Assembly (NCBI RefSeq): GCF_029919255.1
Contig: NZ_CP123991.1
Coordinates: 861,110-925,109, forward strand
Direction of reading: 5' to 3'
From: a cyanobacterium endosymbiont of Epithemia clementina EcSB
GTDB lineage: Bacteria > Cyanobacteriota > Cyanobacteriia > Cyanobacteriales > Microcystaceae
Length of the DNA: 64,000 nucleotides
Made by a program: the position numbers and the translations under genes
Notes under the pieces: model-generated
The model's database searches: none
The model's input: the letters and a program-made list of their open reading frames with translations, nothing else
Told to the model about the DNA's origin: nothing
Shown: piece by piece, positions 50,995-61,755 of the stretch
Numbering within the stretch: position 1 is the first letter of the stretch
How the letters are laid out: each line of letters begins with the position of its first letter

Positions 50995-51858
50995 CTAACT
51001 CTGTTTTAGAGTATTTTCTAACCAATCATACCAAATCGATAATCCTTCTCCTGTAATTGAAGAAACCTGAAAAATACAAATATTAGGATTAACTTGTTTG
51101 GCATAATCTAAACAGCGGTTTACATCAAACTGAAGATAAGGAAGTAGATCAATTTTTGTTAAAATCATTACATTACTTTTTCGAAACATATGGGGATATT
51201 TTATAGGTTTATCTTCTCCTTCTGTTATAGAAAGAATAGCAACTTTAGCATATTCGCCCAAATCAAATAGTGCTGGACAGACTAAATTCCCTACGTTTTC
51301 AATCATCAAAACAGAATCAGTAGGAGGATTTAGTTCTGTGCAACCTTTTTCTATCATTGCTGCTTCCAGATGACATCCCGTTCCTGTATTAATTTGAATA
51401 ACTTTACATCCTGTTTCTTTAATTTTACGAGCATCATTTGCAGTTTCTTGATCTCCTTCAATTACACTAATCTTTATCCTTTCTTTCAAATCTTTAATTG
51501 TTTTAGTTAATAGAGTTGTTTTTCCTGAACCTGGAGAACTTACTAAATTTAACGCTAGAATACTATGACTTTTAAACCAAACTCGATTTTGTGCTGCAAT
51601 CAAGTCATTTTTTTCTAGAATGTTTTCTTCTAAGCTGATGGTTGTGCGGTGTATTTGAGAATGAGTTTGGGATGGTTTTGTTGTGGAATTAGAATGGAAA
51701 TGGGAGTAATGATCTTGGTTATCATGAGAATGGGTGACTATCGTCCCATCATCTAAAGTATGGGTATGGTAGTGTTCATTCACTGTCGTGTTAACCTCTG
51801 CTTCAAGATTAGTGAATTGGACTTGATCATTACCTGAACAACCGCAAGTTACACACAT
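50995..51858 (-). CDS. hypB: Hydrogenase nickel-incorporation GTPase HypB
   Basis: GTPase that delivers Ni2+ to the large subunit of NiFe hydrogenases together with HypA. The product is 287 aa. N-terminal CVTCGCSGND is the high-affinity Ni site. Residues 29-70 are rich in histidine (HYHTHTLDDGTIVTHSHDN, HYSHFHS, then THSQIHR), a Ni-storage tail. The GTPase follows: NLVSSPGSGKTTLLTKTI (P-loop, about 103-120), IEGDQETANDA, ENVGNLVCPALFDLGE (metal/switch) and ILTKIDLLPY (base recognition). It is three bases downstream of hypA, so a two-gene operon. Indicates that a NiFe hydrogenase is kept. Confidence 0.96.
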   Translation of the reverse strand: MCVTCGCSGNDQVQFTNLEAEVNTTVNEHYHTHTLDDGTIVTHSHDNQDHYSHFHSNSTTKPSQTHSQIHRTTISLEENILEKNDLIAAQNRVWFKSHSILALNLVSSPGSGKTTLLTKTIKDLKERIKISVIEGDQETANDARKIKETGCKVIQINTGTGCHLEAAMIEKGCTELNPPTDSVLMIENVGNLVCPALFDLGEYAKVAILSITEGEDKPIKYPHMFRKSNVMILTKIDLLPYLQFDVNRCLDYAKQVNPNICIFQVSSITGEGLSIWYDWLENTLKQS

Positions 51859-51861
51859 ATT

Positions 51862-52194
51862 TCATCGTACCTCCATTTCTTTAATTTTTAACTCTTGTCC
51901 CTGAATAATATCTAACTTAACACTGTGACAGCAATCACATGTACCAAAGGGTTGAGAAAGGTTTATTTCTGCCCCACAGTCCTGGCATTTTCCTCTCCCC
52001 GGAACTTCGATAATTTCTAAACTTGCGTCTTCTAAAACTGTCCCTTCGCAACAAATATCAAAACAAAAACGAATTGCATCAGCCATAATTGTTGAAAGTT
52101 GTCCGACCTCCAGAGTAACACGTTTAACTGATAATCCTTTGGCGTGTTCAGCCACAATAGCTACAATATTTTGAGTGATTCCTAGTTCATGCAT
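51862..52194 (-). CDS. hypA: Hydrogenase maturation nickel chaperone HypA
   Basis: Small Ni/Zn metallochaperone acting with HypB. The product is 110 aa from ATG 52194, starting MHELGITQNIVAIVAEHA; the first residues MHE form the Ni site, so this start matters and the eight extra codons upstream are excluded. The zinc site is built from CQDCG and CDCC (about 73-92). Intact. First gene of the hypA-hypB pair. Confidence 0.94.
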   Translation of the reverse strand: MHELGITQNIVAIVAEHAKGLSVKRVTLEVGQLSTIMADAIRFCFDICCEGTVLEDASLEIIEVPGRGKCQDCGAEINLSQPFGTCDCCHSVKLDIIQGQELKIKEMEVR

Positions 52195-52312
52195 AGACAT
52201 CCGCATAAGTCCGGACATTACTATAATAATACATTCGACTTTAGATTATCGTAACCTATATTTTCTGTTTTAGAAAATTTTAAGTTAATTAGTTACAATT
52301 CATGTTTTATTC

Positions 52313-53365
52313 TTAATAGGTATTTAACAAAAACCAATTTAAAACTCTATTCCATGCCCACCAAACATCAGAATCATTCGCTAAATATTGTCCTTTTTTA
52401 CTGTTTAAATAATGAACATGTCCGCCATGTTTAGTTAACAATAATTCAACTTGATTATTACCTTTACAAGCTTTATCTAAGTCAGGGATAATTGATGGAT
52501 CAAACATCGGATCATCTGCCGCATAAATAATTAAAGTGGGTTTGGTCAGATGGTTTAGAAAAGACAGAGGACTACTAGCTTTATAATAGTCTTCTACCGA
52601 AGAAAAACCTAATGGTTTAATTACTAATTCTTCATCAAATTTCCAAATACTATTGGCCCGCTCAATGGCATTAGGATCGATACTTTGGGGATGGTGTCGA
52701 TAAATACGCCAAGCTAAATTTTTAAGATTTTTAGCAATAGACTGTTCGATATATCGTCCTAACGGAGAACGCACTAAATAAGGCAAAGAGCGATTAGTAT
52801 CAAGATTTGGGCAAATTACTGCCGCCCCTCCAATCTCCGAGGCTTCTAAAGGTAAATCATTGCCCCAGTCGGATAAAGTTTCGGCAGCTCTAACTCCCCA
52901 CAAAGCCAATTGTCCCCCCAAAGAATAACCAGTAAACCAAAATGGTGCAGGACACCCAGTCGCTTTTGCTTGCGCTGCAATTCTGACAAAATCTTCCCCC
53001 TCATGCAACCCATCAGACGTTAGGGATGGAGATAATTCTGCTGTTTTCCCATGGGCTCGCCAATCGAACAAAACCATAGCATAATTTTCGGCCCACCCCT
53101 TACGCCCTAATAACCGCAAAAACCACTGATTGTCTAAATCTCCTGTAATGCCATAGGTTCCAATAATTGTCCCTTGAGGTTGATCAGAAATGGCAATGCG
53201 GCCAAATAAGGGAACCCCATTAGCTCCTTGAAAAATATAATCTCGGTAGGAAGGTTCTTGATGACAAATTGTTTTTTCCCAATTACGACTTGATTGCAAG
53301 GTTGTATAAATGGTCATTGATAGCCCATGTCTAAGTAGAGGTACGGGATAGAAGCTAGAAGACAT
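52313..53365 (-). CDS. Alpha/beta hydrolase, YheT-like
   Basis: A 350-aa alpha/beta hydrolase of the COG0429 (YheT) type; members include esterases of unclear substrate. Nucleophile elbow FTGYSLGGQLALWG with Ser in G-Y-S-L-G; the acid region YAADDPMFDPS; and the His in TKHGGHVHYL. Middle: VLFDWRAHGKTAELSPSL. I chose ATG 53365 (MSSSFYPVPLLRHGLSMTIY), which fits the family start; an alternative ATG at 53404 would add 13 residues. Divergent from rpaA. Confidence 0.85.
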   Translation of the reverse strand: MSSSFYPVPLLRHGLSMTIYTTLQSSRNWEKTICHQEPSYRDYIFQGANGVPLFGRIAISDQPQGTIIGTYGITGDLDNQWFLRLLGRKGWAENYAMVLFDWRAHGKTAELSPSLTSDGLHEGEDFVRIAAQAKATGCPAPFWFTGYSLGGQLALWGVRAAETLSDWGNDLPLEASEIGGAAVICPNLDTNRSLPYLVRSPLGRYIEQSIAKNLKNLAWRIYRHHPQSIDPNAIERANSIWKFDEELVIKPLGFSSVEDYYKASSPLSFLNHLTKPTLIIYAADDPMFDPSIIPDLDKACKGNNQVELLLTKHGGHVHYLNSKKGQYLANDSDVWWAWNRVLNWFLLNTY

Positions 53366-53561
53366 AGATGAGAAAATTCGATTTTTTTTGGGCAATCCTA
53401 ACATTATTTAGAAGATAATCGAAGATTATATCAGCAAAGACTAACAATCTTAGACTCTCTTTCTCAGAATCATGCTTATAATCGGGACAGGATTCTTTAT
53501 TTTCCGATCGCATTTCTTAGTTAGCCTTTACAATACACGGTAGTAATTACCATCTTATGTT

Positions 53562-54308
53562 ATGCCTCGAATACTAGTAATAGACGACGATGCTGCAATT
53601 GCTGAATTAGTCTCCATCAATCTGGAGATGGCCGGTTATGATGTCAATCAAGCAGAAGACGGCATTAAGGGACAAGCTTTAGCCGTTCAATTACAGCCAG
53701 ACCTAATTATGCTTGATCTGATGTTGCCTAAGGTCGATGGTTTCACTGTCTGTCAGCGACTGCGCCGAGATGATCGCACAGCCGATATTCCGGTATTGAT
53801 GTTAAGTGCTTTAGGACAAACTCAAGATAAAGTAGAAGGGTTTAATGCAGGGGCTGATGACTATCTCACCAAACCCTTTGAGGTAGAAGAAATGTTAGCC
53901 AGGGTACGGGCTTTGTTGCGGCGGACTGATCGAATTCCTCAAGCAGCTAAACATTCGGAAATTCTTAACTATGGTCCATTGACCTTGATTCCAGAGCGAT
54001 TTGAAGCCATTTGGTTTGAAAAAACTGTCAAGTTAACCCATTTAGAATTTGAATTACTTCACTGTCTCTTGCAACGTCACGGCCAAACTGTCTCTCCGAG
54101 TGAAATTCTTAAAGAAGTTTGGGGATACGATCCCGATGACGATATTGAAACTATTCGGGTTCACATTCGCCACTTAAGGACCAAATTAGAACCTGATCCT
54201 AGACATCCTTGCTATATCAAAACTGTGTATGGTGCGGGCTATTGTCTAGAGTTGCCCAGTGCCGAACAACTTATTGAACAACCTGAACCTGATGCAGCCA
54301 CTGTTTAA
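53562..54308 (+). CDS. rpaA: Response regulator RpaA (circadian output)
   Basis: OmpR-family transcription factor, 248 aa. In Synechococcus, SasA and CikA set its phosphorylation and it drives day/night gene expression. Receiver: DDD at 8-10, phospho-Asp52 in [13 protein letters not shown], Thr/Ser and Lys in MLSALGQTQ and [17 protein letters not shown]-binding winged helix from about 140 with [20 protein letters not shown] and [20 protein letters not shown]. The linker [20 protein letters not shown] is typical of RpaA and separates it from RpaB. Fully intact while three other two-component genes here are dead. Start ATG 53562; a TATAAT box is at 53477-53482. Confidence 0.93.
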   Translation: MPRILVIDDDAAIAELVSINLEMAGYDVNQAEDGIKGQALAVQLQPDLIMLDLMLPKVDGFTVCQRLRRDDRTADIPVLMLSALGQTQDKVEGFNAGADDYLTKPFEVEEMLARVRALLRRTDRIPQAAKHSEILNYGPLTLIPERFEAIWFEKTVKLTHLEFELLHCLLQRHGQTVSPSEILKEVWGYDPDDDIETIRVHIRHLRTKLEPDPRHPCYIKTVYGAGYCLELPSAEQLIEQPEPDAATV

Positions 54309-54552
54309 GTGACGTATGATCACGGATATTTCGGTTGTGAAGCCTTTGGCAACGATTAAGATGGGGGGTTCATAGCGATAAAATCCCCTAACGTTTATTT
54401 GTGAGGGAATCAATTTTTATCGTGAGATGATTAGGAAGTCATCAACTTCCCTTCCATGGTAGTAAAAACTTAAGATACAATAAATCTTTAAGTTTTCAAA
54501 CTTGAGTCAATAGGAAGTCTAATTTCCGACTTGGCAACTTGAGGACTTCTTT

Positions 54553-56280
54553 ATGTCCCCCCCCATTCAACCCTTACCTTCAGATGTTGTTAGCCTCATT
54601 GCTGCCGGAGAAGTAATTGACTCTCTGGCCGCGGTAGTGCGAGAGTTGGCTGAAAATGCTCTTGATGCTCAAGCAACTCGTCTAGTTATTTCCCTCTTAC
54701 CAGAAGCATGGCGTGTTAAGGTAGCAGATAATGGTGAGGGAATGTCCCTCAATGACTTACGCAACTGTGCTAAACCTCACAGTACTAGTAAAATTGCTCA
54801 CTTCGATGATTTAGCTAGGATTACTAGTCTAGGATTTCGGGGAGAGGCATTACATAGTTTAGCCCAAGTCTGTGAGTTAGAAATTGCTAGTCGTTATGCT
54901 AAAGACTCCCAAGGAATGGGATGGCATTTACGTTACGATAACCCAGGAGAACCTCTAACAGAACAACCAACGGCGATTGCCCCAGGAACAATAGTAACTG
55001 GATCAAATTTATTTGGAAAAATACCAGTCCGTCGTCAAGGTTTACCTTCCCTCTCGCAACAACTGAAGGAAATACAAGGAATTGTTGAAAATCTAGCTTT
55101 ATGCCATCCTCAGGTGAATTGGCACGTCTGGCATAATGAGCGATTGTGGCTTAATATCAGTCCGGGAAAAACGGCTAAGGATATTTTGCCCCAACTCCTT
55201 AAGCAAGTTCATCACCATGATTTACAATTCGTTTCACAACAGGTAAAAATTCCTGATAATCATACTTTTCAATTTTTAGAAAAGGCGCAGTTAATTGGTT
55301 TACCCTCACCTCCATTAGAAAAAAACGGATTACTCGAAGTTACTTTAGGATTGCCGGATCGCTGTCATCGCCGACGACCTGATTGGGTCAAGGTAGGAAT
55401 TAATGGACGTGTTGTTCGATTACCTCAATTAGAACAGACAATCTTAACGACTTTTAGTCAAACTTTACCTAAAAATCGTTTTCCTATTTGTTTTCTAAAC
55501 TTGACTATTTCACCTGATCAAATTGATTGGAACCGCCACCCCAGTAAGGCTAAAATTTATATTTATTCCCTCGATTTTTGGCAAAAAAGAATCTCCGAGA
55601 TTATTGAACAAGGACTACGATTATCTCCTCAAACCCTGTCGATAGCAGCTCAAAATCAACGAGTTGGAAAGTTACTCAAAGCAGCAGAAAAGAAAGAGAG
55701 TTATGACATCATACCTAAAACTTCTAATAGGACCAGATTAATGCCTTTGAAGGCGGTGGCACAGGTGCGCAATACTTATATTGTGGCAGAACATTCAAGT
55801 GGATTATGGTTAATTGAACAACATATTGCCCAAGAACGAGTGTTGTACGAGAAGTTACAGAAAGACTGGGAATTTATAAGTTTAGATTCCCCTATAATTC
55901 TAACAAAAGTATCAAATTACCAAGTCGAGCAATTACAAAGAATTGGCTTAAAAGTTGAAGTATTTGGTAAGAAGATGTGGGCAGTTCATACAATTCCTAA
56001 AATACTAAGTCAACGGGATGATTCTCAAGATGCTTTAATAGAGTTAAGTTTGGGAGGGGATTTAGAAACAGCGCAAGTAGCCACTGCTTGTCGCAGTGCA
56101 ATTCGCAATGGAACCCCGATGAATTTATCCCAAATGCAAGACCTTTTAGATAGTTGGATGATAACCCAAAACCCCCGGACTTGTCCTCACGGTAGACCAA
56201 TTTATTTATCCTTAGAAGATTCTTCTCTATCTCGGTTTTTTCGCCGTCATTGGGTAATCGGAAAAAGTCATGGAATCTAA
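54553..56280 (+). CDS. mutL: DNA mismatch repair protein MutL
   Basis: Links MutS mismatch recognition to strand removal. The product is 575 aa. GHKL ATPase: IAAGEVIDSLAAVVRELAEN (catalytic Glu and Mg-binding Asn), VADNGEGMSL, HSTSKIAHFDDLARITSLGF and RGEALHSLAQV. Transducer domain to about 330 with NGRVVRLPQ and DWNRHPSKAKIYIY. The C-terminal dimerisation domain keeps EQHIAQERVLYEKL (endonuclease-type motif with Glu for the first Asp), ACRSAIRNGTPM and CPHGRPIYLSL. Start ATG 54553. Retention of MutL is notable because many small-genome symbionts lose mismatch repair; mutS is not in view. Confidence 0.94.
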   Translation: MSPPIQPLPSDVVSLIAAGEVIDSLAAVVRELAENALDAQATRLVISLLPEAWRVKVADNGEGMSLNDLRNCAKPHSTSKIAHFDDLARITSLGFRGEALHSLAQVCELEIASRYAKDSQGMGWHLRYDNPGEPLTEQPTAIAPGTIVTGSNLFGKIPVRRQGLPSLSQQLKEIQGIVENLALCHPQVNWHVWHNERLWLNISPGKTAKDILPQLLKQVHHHDLQFVSQQVKIPDNHTFQFLEKAQLIGLPSPPLEKNGLLEVTLGLPDRCHRRRPDWVKVGINGRVVRLPQLEQTILTTFSQTLPKNRFPICFLNLTISPDQIDWNRHPSKAKIYIYSLDFWQKRISEIIEQGLRLSPQTLSIAAQNQRVGKLLKAAEKKESYDIIPKTSNRTRLMPLKAVAQVRNTYIVAEHSSGLWLIEQHIAQERVLYEKLQKDWEFISLDSPIILTKVSNYQVEQLQRIGLKVEVFGKKMWAVHTIPKILSQRDDSQDALIELSLGGDLETAQVATACRSAIRNGTPMNLSQMQDLLDSWMITQNPRTCPHGRPIYLSLEDSSLSRFFRRHWVIGKSHGI

Positions 56281-57429
56281 TAAAGTTAGAAGTAAACTTA
56301 CTTTACCAGGAAAAGAAATTATAAGTCATTAAGTTTAGACTTATAGTTAGGTCTTCTCACCACTAAATAAAATTTAATTGAGATAACATCTACTTTTTGT
56401 AGGTTTTTTTGATAATATTTTTATGTTAATCTACCTCAAATTAGTTGTCATTTTTCTGTATTTTAGCAGTGACTTAGATATTTTTTTTACTTAAGTACAA
56501 AGAGTAAATATCATAAATAAAATAACAATTTATAAAAAATACATCAAATTTTTTGCAATCCTTAAAAAGGAATATATCGACAAATATATTTTTATATGTT
56601 GATTGATGTATTAGATTTAAATGACGTGGTCAAAGCCAATTATAAATTAACTAAAGAAGTTTTAGCTAAAGGGAACAATATAAGCATTATCTTAATCGAT
56701 TGGGCATTGGATAAGCAATAAAGGTAATTTTTGAACAGATAAAAGTATAGCATGGTTTTATTTTCGTTATAAGCACCAAAATAAATGGATTTTCAAAAAA
56801 AAAATTAAAAAAAGAAACTAATAATTAGTGAATACTTTATCTAAATCTTAATAAGAATGAGAGAATTGATAGTATTTTCTATTAAGGTTCTGATTGATCA
56901 GATAAAATTATTGGGATAAAAACTGGAGAAAAAAGAAATTTTAGTATAAATGAATATGCAATCTCCAAGAAAATTCAATAGATTGATAGCTGTTACCAGA
57001 CGAATATACCGAACTTATGATTAGAATTAGCTAATAAAATGCTAAGTTAAAAAACTTAAAAAACTTCAGAGTTAAAAATTGACTAAATTTCTGAGTCCAA
57101 AAGCTTTCCTTCTAATCAACTTCAATTAATTCTTAATACATTCTATTTTTTCTCAAGTTTTCTGACACCAATCGGCTAATTTCAATAGTCCTAACACCAA
57201 GTATGAGTTCTTCTCGAAAATATTTGGAATTCCTTATGTCTTATAATTACTGCATTTTTGAGAAGAATAGTGGTGTTTTATACACTTGGTTTGATTTTCC
57301 TTTTTGTTCTTTGCTTAAATCTTATTTATTTTTATTTAACCCTGACAAAATTTTTCTTTATTAATTGGTATTAAAAGCCATTAAACTTCTCTTTCAAGAG
57401 TTTTTCTTTAACTATCTATCTGCCACTAA

Positions 57430-57695
57430 TTCAAGCTTATAGCTATTTGTTCAGATGTTCTTTATTCTATCATTTATTTATATGCTAACTTTTTCGTCTG
57501 AATCTACTATTATTGCATGATAACTTCCTTGTCCTCTAATTACAAAAATTTTATCAATTGTCAACTGTTTCAATGGCTAAAATTTTTCACCTGAAATTCT
57601 TGAAGTAGATTGTTGAGTGTTGTTTCGGCTTGTTGTCTACCTACTCTATTTCTTTGAGCTACATTCTTAATGTAATTATTTAAAACATATTTAAT
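57430..57695 (-). pseudogene. Unidentified dead gene
   Basis: Leftward from ATG near 57692: MSKIKTIKYVLNNYIKNVAQ, RNRVGRQQAETTLNNLLQEF, QVKNFSH, stop. One frame change later LKQLTIDKIFVIRGQGSYHA and IIVDSDEKVSI, stop. Residue composition and length of the runs indicate real former coding sequence. Family not recognised. Confidence 0.5.
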
Positions 57696-57842
57696 AGTTT
57701 TTATTTTAGACATTTCAGAATATGTTCTTTGCTTTCTAAGATTAGTTTAACTCTTATGTTAATAAATTTGCACATTAATTATATCTCATTTGATGAAAAT
57801 CTATTTTTAGATATACAGCTCTGTTAGAGATCCTCTGCTCAA

Positions 57843-57868
57843 TACACATCTCTTATAAGAGATGTGTA
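57843..57868. repeat. Perfect 26-bp palindrome
   Basis: TACACATCTCTTA followed directly by its complement TAAGAGATGTGTA, no loop. It stands upstream of the dead gene at 57430-57695. Confidence 0.7.
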
Positions 57869-57956
57869 CTAGTGGTTGAATTACAATAAGTTCAAATTAC
57901 TATTGGGGCTATTTCTTGACAAATGAAACTATTACTATCTTAGTTAGACTGAAAAA

Positions 57957-57984
57957 ATAGGCAACTATAAATAGGCAACTATAA
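57957..57984. repeat. 14-bp tandem duplication
   Basis: ATAGGCAACTATAA occurs twice in direct succession in non-coding DNA. Confidence 0.75.
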
Positions 57985-58905
57985 ACAGCTTTGCTATTTT
58001 CTAGAAATTTAACTAATTTATTTTAAATAAAATTAATTAAGCTACTAATTTCAGTTATTTTTTTTTAAAAAAATAAAAATTATTTTTACTTTACATTAAA
58101 GATAATTTTTATTTAGACAGTCATTAATAATAAAGTTTTGTATCTATATGATTTGTTGAATAACATGTTTACCTAACTAATAAAGAGAATAAATGTTCAG
58201 TATAGTCACTATTGTCTATACTACCTGTGCTCAGAAATAACCAATAATTGGTATTATTAAAATTGTCAATATAACTATTAATAAGGTTATTATCTTATAC
58301 ATTTAAATACAGTGTTATCTATTAGTAAATAGACGGCTAAAAGTATTATACTTCTATTTTTGAGAGAAGGAATAGCTAGTTTAAATGTTGCCAGAGCTTA
58401 AAAAATTATCTTTTTTTTATTAATGAATAAAAACGTTGACATTGCTAATGTAATTATTGTTATTTTATACGTCAATATTAATTTGAGTTTAAGATCTCCT
58501 GTTATAAGGATAAATTTAACAAAAATGATAGGTTTGCCCGGAAGTTTCAAGAATAATAAAATTCAAATTTTTAAGCTTAAAATTCTAGAAAATAGGCAAT
58601 ATCTTTTGAAGAAAGAACATAACTGAATTATTCATTTTCTTAATTTAAAAATTAAATTATCTATAGTATTTTTAGCACTTTTTTAAGTACAAGTTGATCA
58701 AAAATTTGATAATTTTCTCTTAAATATAAAAATACTTATATCTTAATTTTTTATCAATTTTACTCTAGTAACATTTTCTACAAAAAAACGTCTAAATATA
58801 AGTAGTACAGTAATTTTAAGTAGCACATAAATCAGCGAGGGTGAACTAAAAATGCTAGGATTGCTCTAGAAGAAGAAACGTGATAAAAAAAGGAACAAAC
58901 GCTAC

Positions 58906-61062
58906 ATGCAAGAGTTTGACAAGTCAATATCTTTTGACGGACGGGATATTCGGCTCAAGTTGGGACTACTGGCCCCGCAAGCAGGGGGAGCCGTTTTAAT
59001 CCAGTCTGGAGACACAGCGGTTTTAGTAACTGCAACAAGAACAGTAGGGAGAGAAGGAATCGATTTTCTTCCCCTAACCGTAGATTACGAAGAAAGACTG
59101 TATGCAGCAGGACGTATTCCTGGGGGTTTTTTGCGACGAGAAGGTCGTCCTCCCGAAAAAGCTGTTCTCATTAGCCGCCTAATTGATCGTCCTCTACGTC
59201 CTCTATGCCCTAATTGGATACGAGATGATATACAAATTATTGCTACGACCCTTTCGATGGATGAAGAAGTTCCCCCCGACGTTCTTGCAGTCACAGGGTC
59301 GTCAATTGCGATGATTGCGGCAAAAATTCCATTTTTTGGTCCAATGGCCGCAGTTAGAGTTGGGTTGATTGGAGATGATTTTATTATTAACCCCACCTAT
59401 CGGGAAATAGACACAGGAGACTTAGATCTCGTAGTTGCTGGAAGTCCCGATGGAGTAGTGATGGTCGAAGCGGGAGCCAATCAACTGCCAGAACAAGATA
59501 TCATCGAAGCAATTGACTTTGGCTATGAAGCAGTTCGGGATCTCATTCAAGCTCAATGGGATGTGATGGAAGCGTTAGAACTCGAATTAACTACCGAAGA
59601 AGCACCATTAGTGAATGAAGTGGTTGAAGCATTTATCCGCGATCACGCCTCGGAATCAATTAAAAAGGTATTAACACAATACGACCTCGATAAAAGTAGT
59701 CGAGATAAATATCTTGATGAGATTAAAGAAAGCAAAATTAACAAGGTGATCGCAGAATTGCCCAAAGAAGACCCAATTAAGGTAGCCACCACTGAAGATC
59801 CCAAATCTATAGGCAAATTGTACAAAGATTTGACAAAAGAATTAATGCGTTCTCAGATTGTTAATGAGGGGGTTCGCGTTGATGGTCGTAAACTTGATGA
59901 AGTGCGTCCTATTTCCTCTCAAGTTGGTCTATTACCCCAACGGGTTCATGGAAGTGGCTTATTCAGACGAGGATTAACGCAAGTGCTATCTCTCGTTACT
60001 TTAGGAACCCCAGGGGATGCTCAAGATCTTGCTGATGATCTTCATCCAGAAGACGAAAAACGTTATCTGCATCACTATAATTTTCCTCCTTTCTCTGTGG
60101 GGGAAACCAAACCCATGCGTTCTCCTGGCCGCCGAGAAATTGGGCATGGAGCTTTAGCAGAACGGGCGATCACTCCTATTCTTCCTCCAAAAGAAGAGTT
60201 CCCCTATGTGATCCGCGTAGTGTCGGAGGTGTTATCTTCTAATGGTTCTACGTCTATGGGATCAGTGTGTGGTTCAACCCTAGCCTTAATGGATGCAGGG
60301 GTTCCCATTACTAAACCGGTTAGTGGTGCAGCCATGGGACTTATTAAAGAAGGAAATGAAGTTCGTATCTTGACTGATATTCAAGGGATTGAAGACTTTT
60401 TAGGCGATATGGACTTCAAAGTAGCTGGCACTGATAACGGTATCACTGCTTTACAAATGGATATGAAAATCACCGGACTGCCTATGGAGGTGGTCGCAAA
60501 AGCTATTGAACAAGCTCTTCCAGCTCGATTACATATCCTTGATAGAATGTTAGCTACCATTGACAAACCCCGTGCGAACCTATCTCCCTATGCTCCTCGT
60601 CTCCTAACCATGAAGATCGATCCCGATATGATTGGGTTAGTGATCGGCCCTGGGGGCAAAACTATTAAAGGTATTACCGAACAAACTGGTTCTAAAATCG
60701 ATATTGCTGACGATGGAACCGTAACTATTGCGGCACTCGAAGCCGAAAAAGCTGAAAAGGCTAAGCAAATCATTTATAACATGACCCGCAAACTCAATGA
60801 AGGTGAAGTTTATGCCGGTCGCGTTACCCGTATTATTCAAATTGGGGCTTTTGTCGAAGTGCTTCCCGGTAAAGAAGGAATGATTCATATTTCCCAATTA
60901 GCTGAAGGTCGTGTAGGGAAGGTAGAAGATGAAGTCGCTGTAGGCGATGAGGTCGTGGTAAAAGTACGAGAAATCGATAGCAAAGGCCGCCTAAACTTAA
61001 CTCGATTGGGCATTCATCCTGATGAAGCAACAGCAGCCCGCCGAGCGGCAGTTACTGTCTAA
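58906..61062 (+). CDS. pnp: Polynucleotide phosphorylase
   Basis: 3'-5' phosphorolytic exoribonuclease and RNA polymerising enzyme, homotrimer of the degradosome. The product is 718 aa, normal for cyanobacteria. First RNase PH domain about 10-145 ([34 protein letters not shown]), helical linker, second RNase PH about 320-545 ([41 protein letters not shown] and [20 protein letters not shown] with catalytic Asp). KH domain near 565-615 with [21 protein letters not shown]1 domain about 625-700 ([34 protein letters not shown]). Start ATG 58906 with AAGGA upstream. Confidence 0.96.
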   Translation: MQEFDKSISFDGRDIRLKLGLLAPQAGGAVLIQSGDTAVLVTATRTVGREGIDFLPLTVDYEERLYAAGRIPGGFLRREGRPPEKAVLISRLIDRPLRPLCPNWIRDDIQIIATTLSMDEEVPPDVLAVTGSSIAMIAAKIPFFGPMAAVRVGLIGDDFIINPTYREIDTGDLDLVVAGSPDGVVMVEAGANQLPEQDIIEAIDFGYEAVRDLIQAQWDVMEALELELTTEEAPLVNEVVEAFIRDHASESIKKVLTQYDLDKSSRDKYLDEIKESKINKVIAELPKEDPIKVATTEDPKSIGKLYKDLTKELMRSQIVNEGVRVDGRKLDEVRPISSQVGLLPQRVHGSGLFRRGLTQVLSLVTLGTPGDAQDLADDLHPEDEKRYLHHYNFPPFSVGETKPMRSPGRREIGHGALAERAITPILPPKEEFPYVIRVVSEVLSSNGSTSMGSVCGSTLALMDAGVPITKPVSGAAMGLIKEGNEVRILTDIQGIEDFLGDMDFKVAGTDNGITALQMDMKITGLPMEVVAKAIEQALPARLHILDRMLATIDKPRANLSPYAPRLLTMKIDPDMIGLVIGPGGKTIKGITEQTGSKIDIADDGTVTIAALEAEKAEKAKQIIYNMTRKLNEGEVYAGRVTRIIQIGAFVEVLPGKEGMIHISQLAEGRVGKVEDEVAVGDEVVVKVREIDSKGRLNLTRLGIHPDEATAARRAAVTV

Positions 61063-61083
61063 GGATTAATCCTAAACTCTGGT

Positions 61084-61111
61084 GTACAGGTCAACGGCAA
61101 TTGACCTGTAC
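61084..61111 (+). terminator. Hairpin after pnp
   Basis: GTACAGGTCAA pairs exactly with TTGACCTGTAC over a six-base loop, 21 bases past the pnp stop. No T tract follows, so it may protect the 3' end or be a weak terminator before the DUF2808 gene. Confidence 0.5.
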
Positions 61112-61143
61112 GAGCAACTTGAAACCCAACTTAGATTTCCCCA

Positions 61144-61698
61144 ATGGGCTACATTAATTTTAAACCTATCTTAGAAATAGCAAGTATACTAACCCTTAGT
61201 GTTTTCCCTGGCCTAGCGATGGAATTAGGGAATGGAACAACTATGTTTAATAAGTCACCTCGTTTAGTTAATGCGATCACAACGTCGAGTGGCATTAGGG
61301 TAAAAGGGGCAGAGTATTACTTTACAATTGAGTTGGGAAATGACGTTGGCGAACCCCTCAAAAAATTAACACTACAACAAGTTCAAACAACTCAAATTAT
61401 TAACTATCATTTAGATGAAACCTTTGCTTTTGAAGGAGAACCGATTAATCGAGGCAAGTCTTTAACCATTGCTCGGATAAAAAGAAATTTAGATAATGAA
61501 GCCATTACTCTCGTTTTTGATTACCCAATTGCTCCAGGAACAACTTTTACTGTAGGACTGAAACCCCAACAAAATCCTGAGTTAGCAGGGGTTTATCCAT
61601 TCAGTTTCATTGCTTATCCGAAAGGGGAAAACCCTCTGGGATTATATCTTGGCCTCGGCAGACTTCGTTTTTACCAAGTAGGCAATCATTTCCCCTAA
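61144..61698 (+). CDS. DUF2808 exported protein
   Basis: A 184-aa protein of the cyanobacterial DUF2808 family, function unknown. An N-terminal hydrophobic segment (ILEIASILTLSVFPGLAMEL) suggests a signal peptide. Family features: AEYYFTIELGNDVGEPLKKL, a central Lys/Arg-rich part (GKSLTIARIKRNLDNEAITL), VFDYPIAPGTTFTVGLKPQQ, GVYPFSFIAYPKGENPLGLY, and GLGRLRFYQ at the end. Located 81 bases after pnp in the same direction. Confidence 0.88.
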   Translation: MGYINFKPILEIASILTLSVFPGLAMELGNGTTMFNKSPRLVNAITTSSGIRVKGAEYYFTIELGNDVGEPLKKLTLQQVQTTQIINYHLDETFAFEGEPINRGKSLTIARIKRNLDNEAITLVFDYPIAPGTTFTVGLKPQQNPELAGVYPFSFIAYPKGENPLGLYLGLGRLRFYQVGNHFP

Positions 61699-61755
61699 AT
61701 TAAAAAATACTTACGCCCCGAATCGGAACAAGAAGACAAAAATTTATATATACCA

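Larger units (their letters stand above)
56281..58905. other. 2.6 kb gene desert before pnp
   Basis: No intact gene. Two remnants: plus strand from 56596, MLIDVLDLNDVVKANYKLTK followed by EVLAKGNNISIILIDWALDK and a stop; and the minus-strand remnant at 57430-57695 listed separately. A 67-codon open frame at 58423-58626 is AT-driven and I do not call it. A palindrome and a tandem duplication are also present. Confidence 0.55.

Noticed and set aside
58423-58626. 67-codon open frame before pnp
   Set aside because: Very rich in Ile, Asn, Lys and Leu as expected from AT-rich random DNA, no RBS, no family resemblance.
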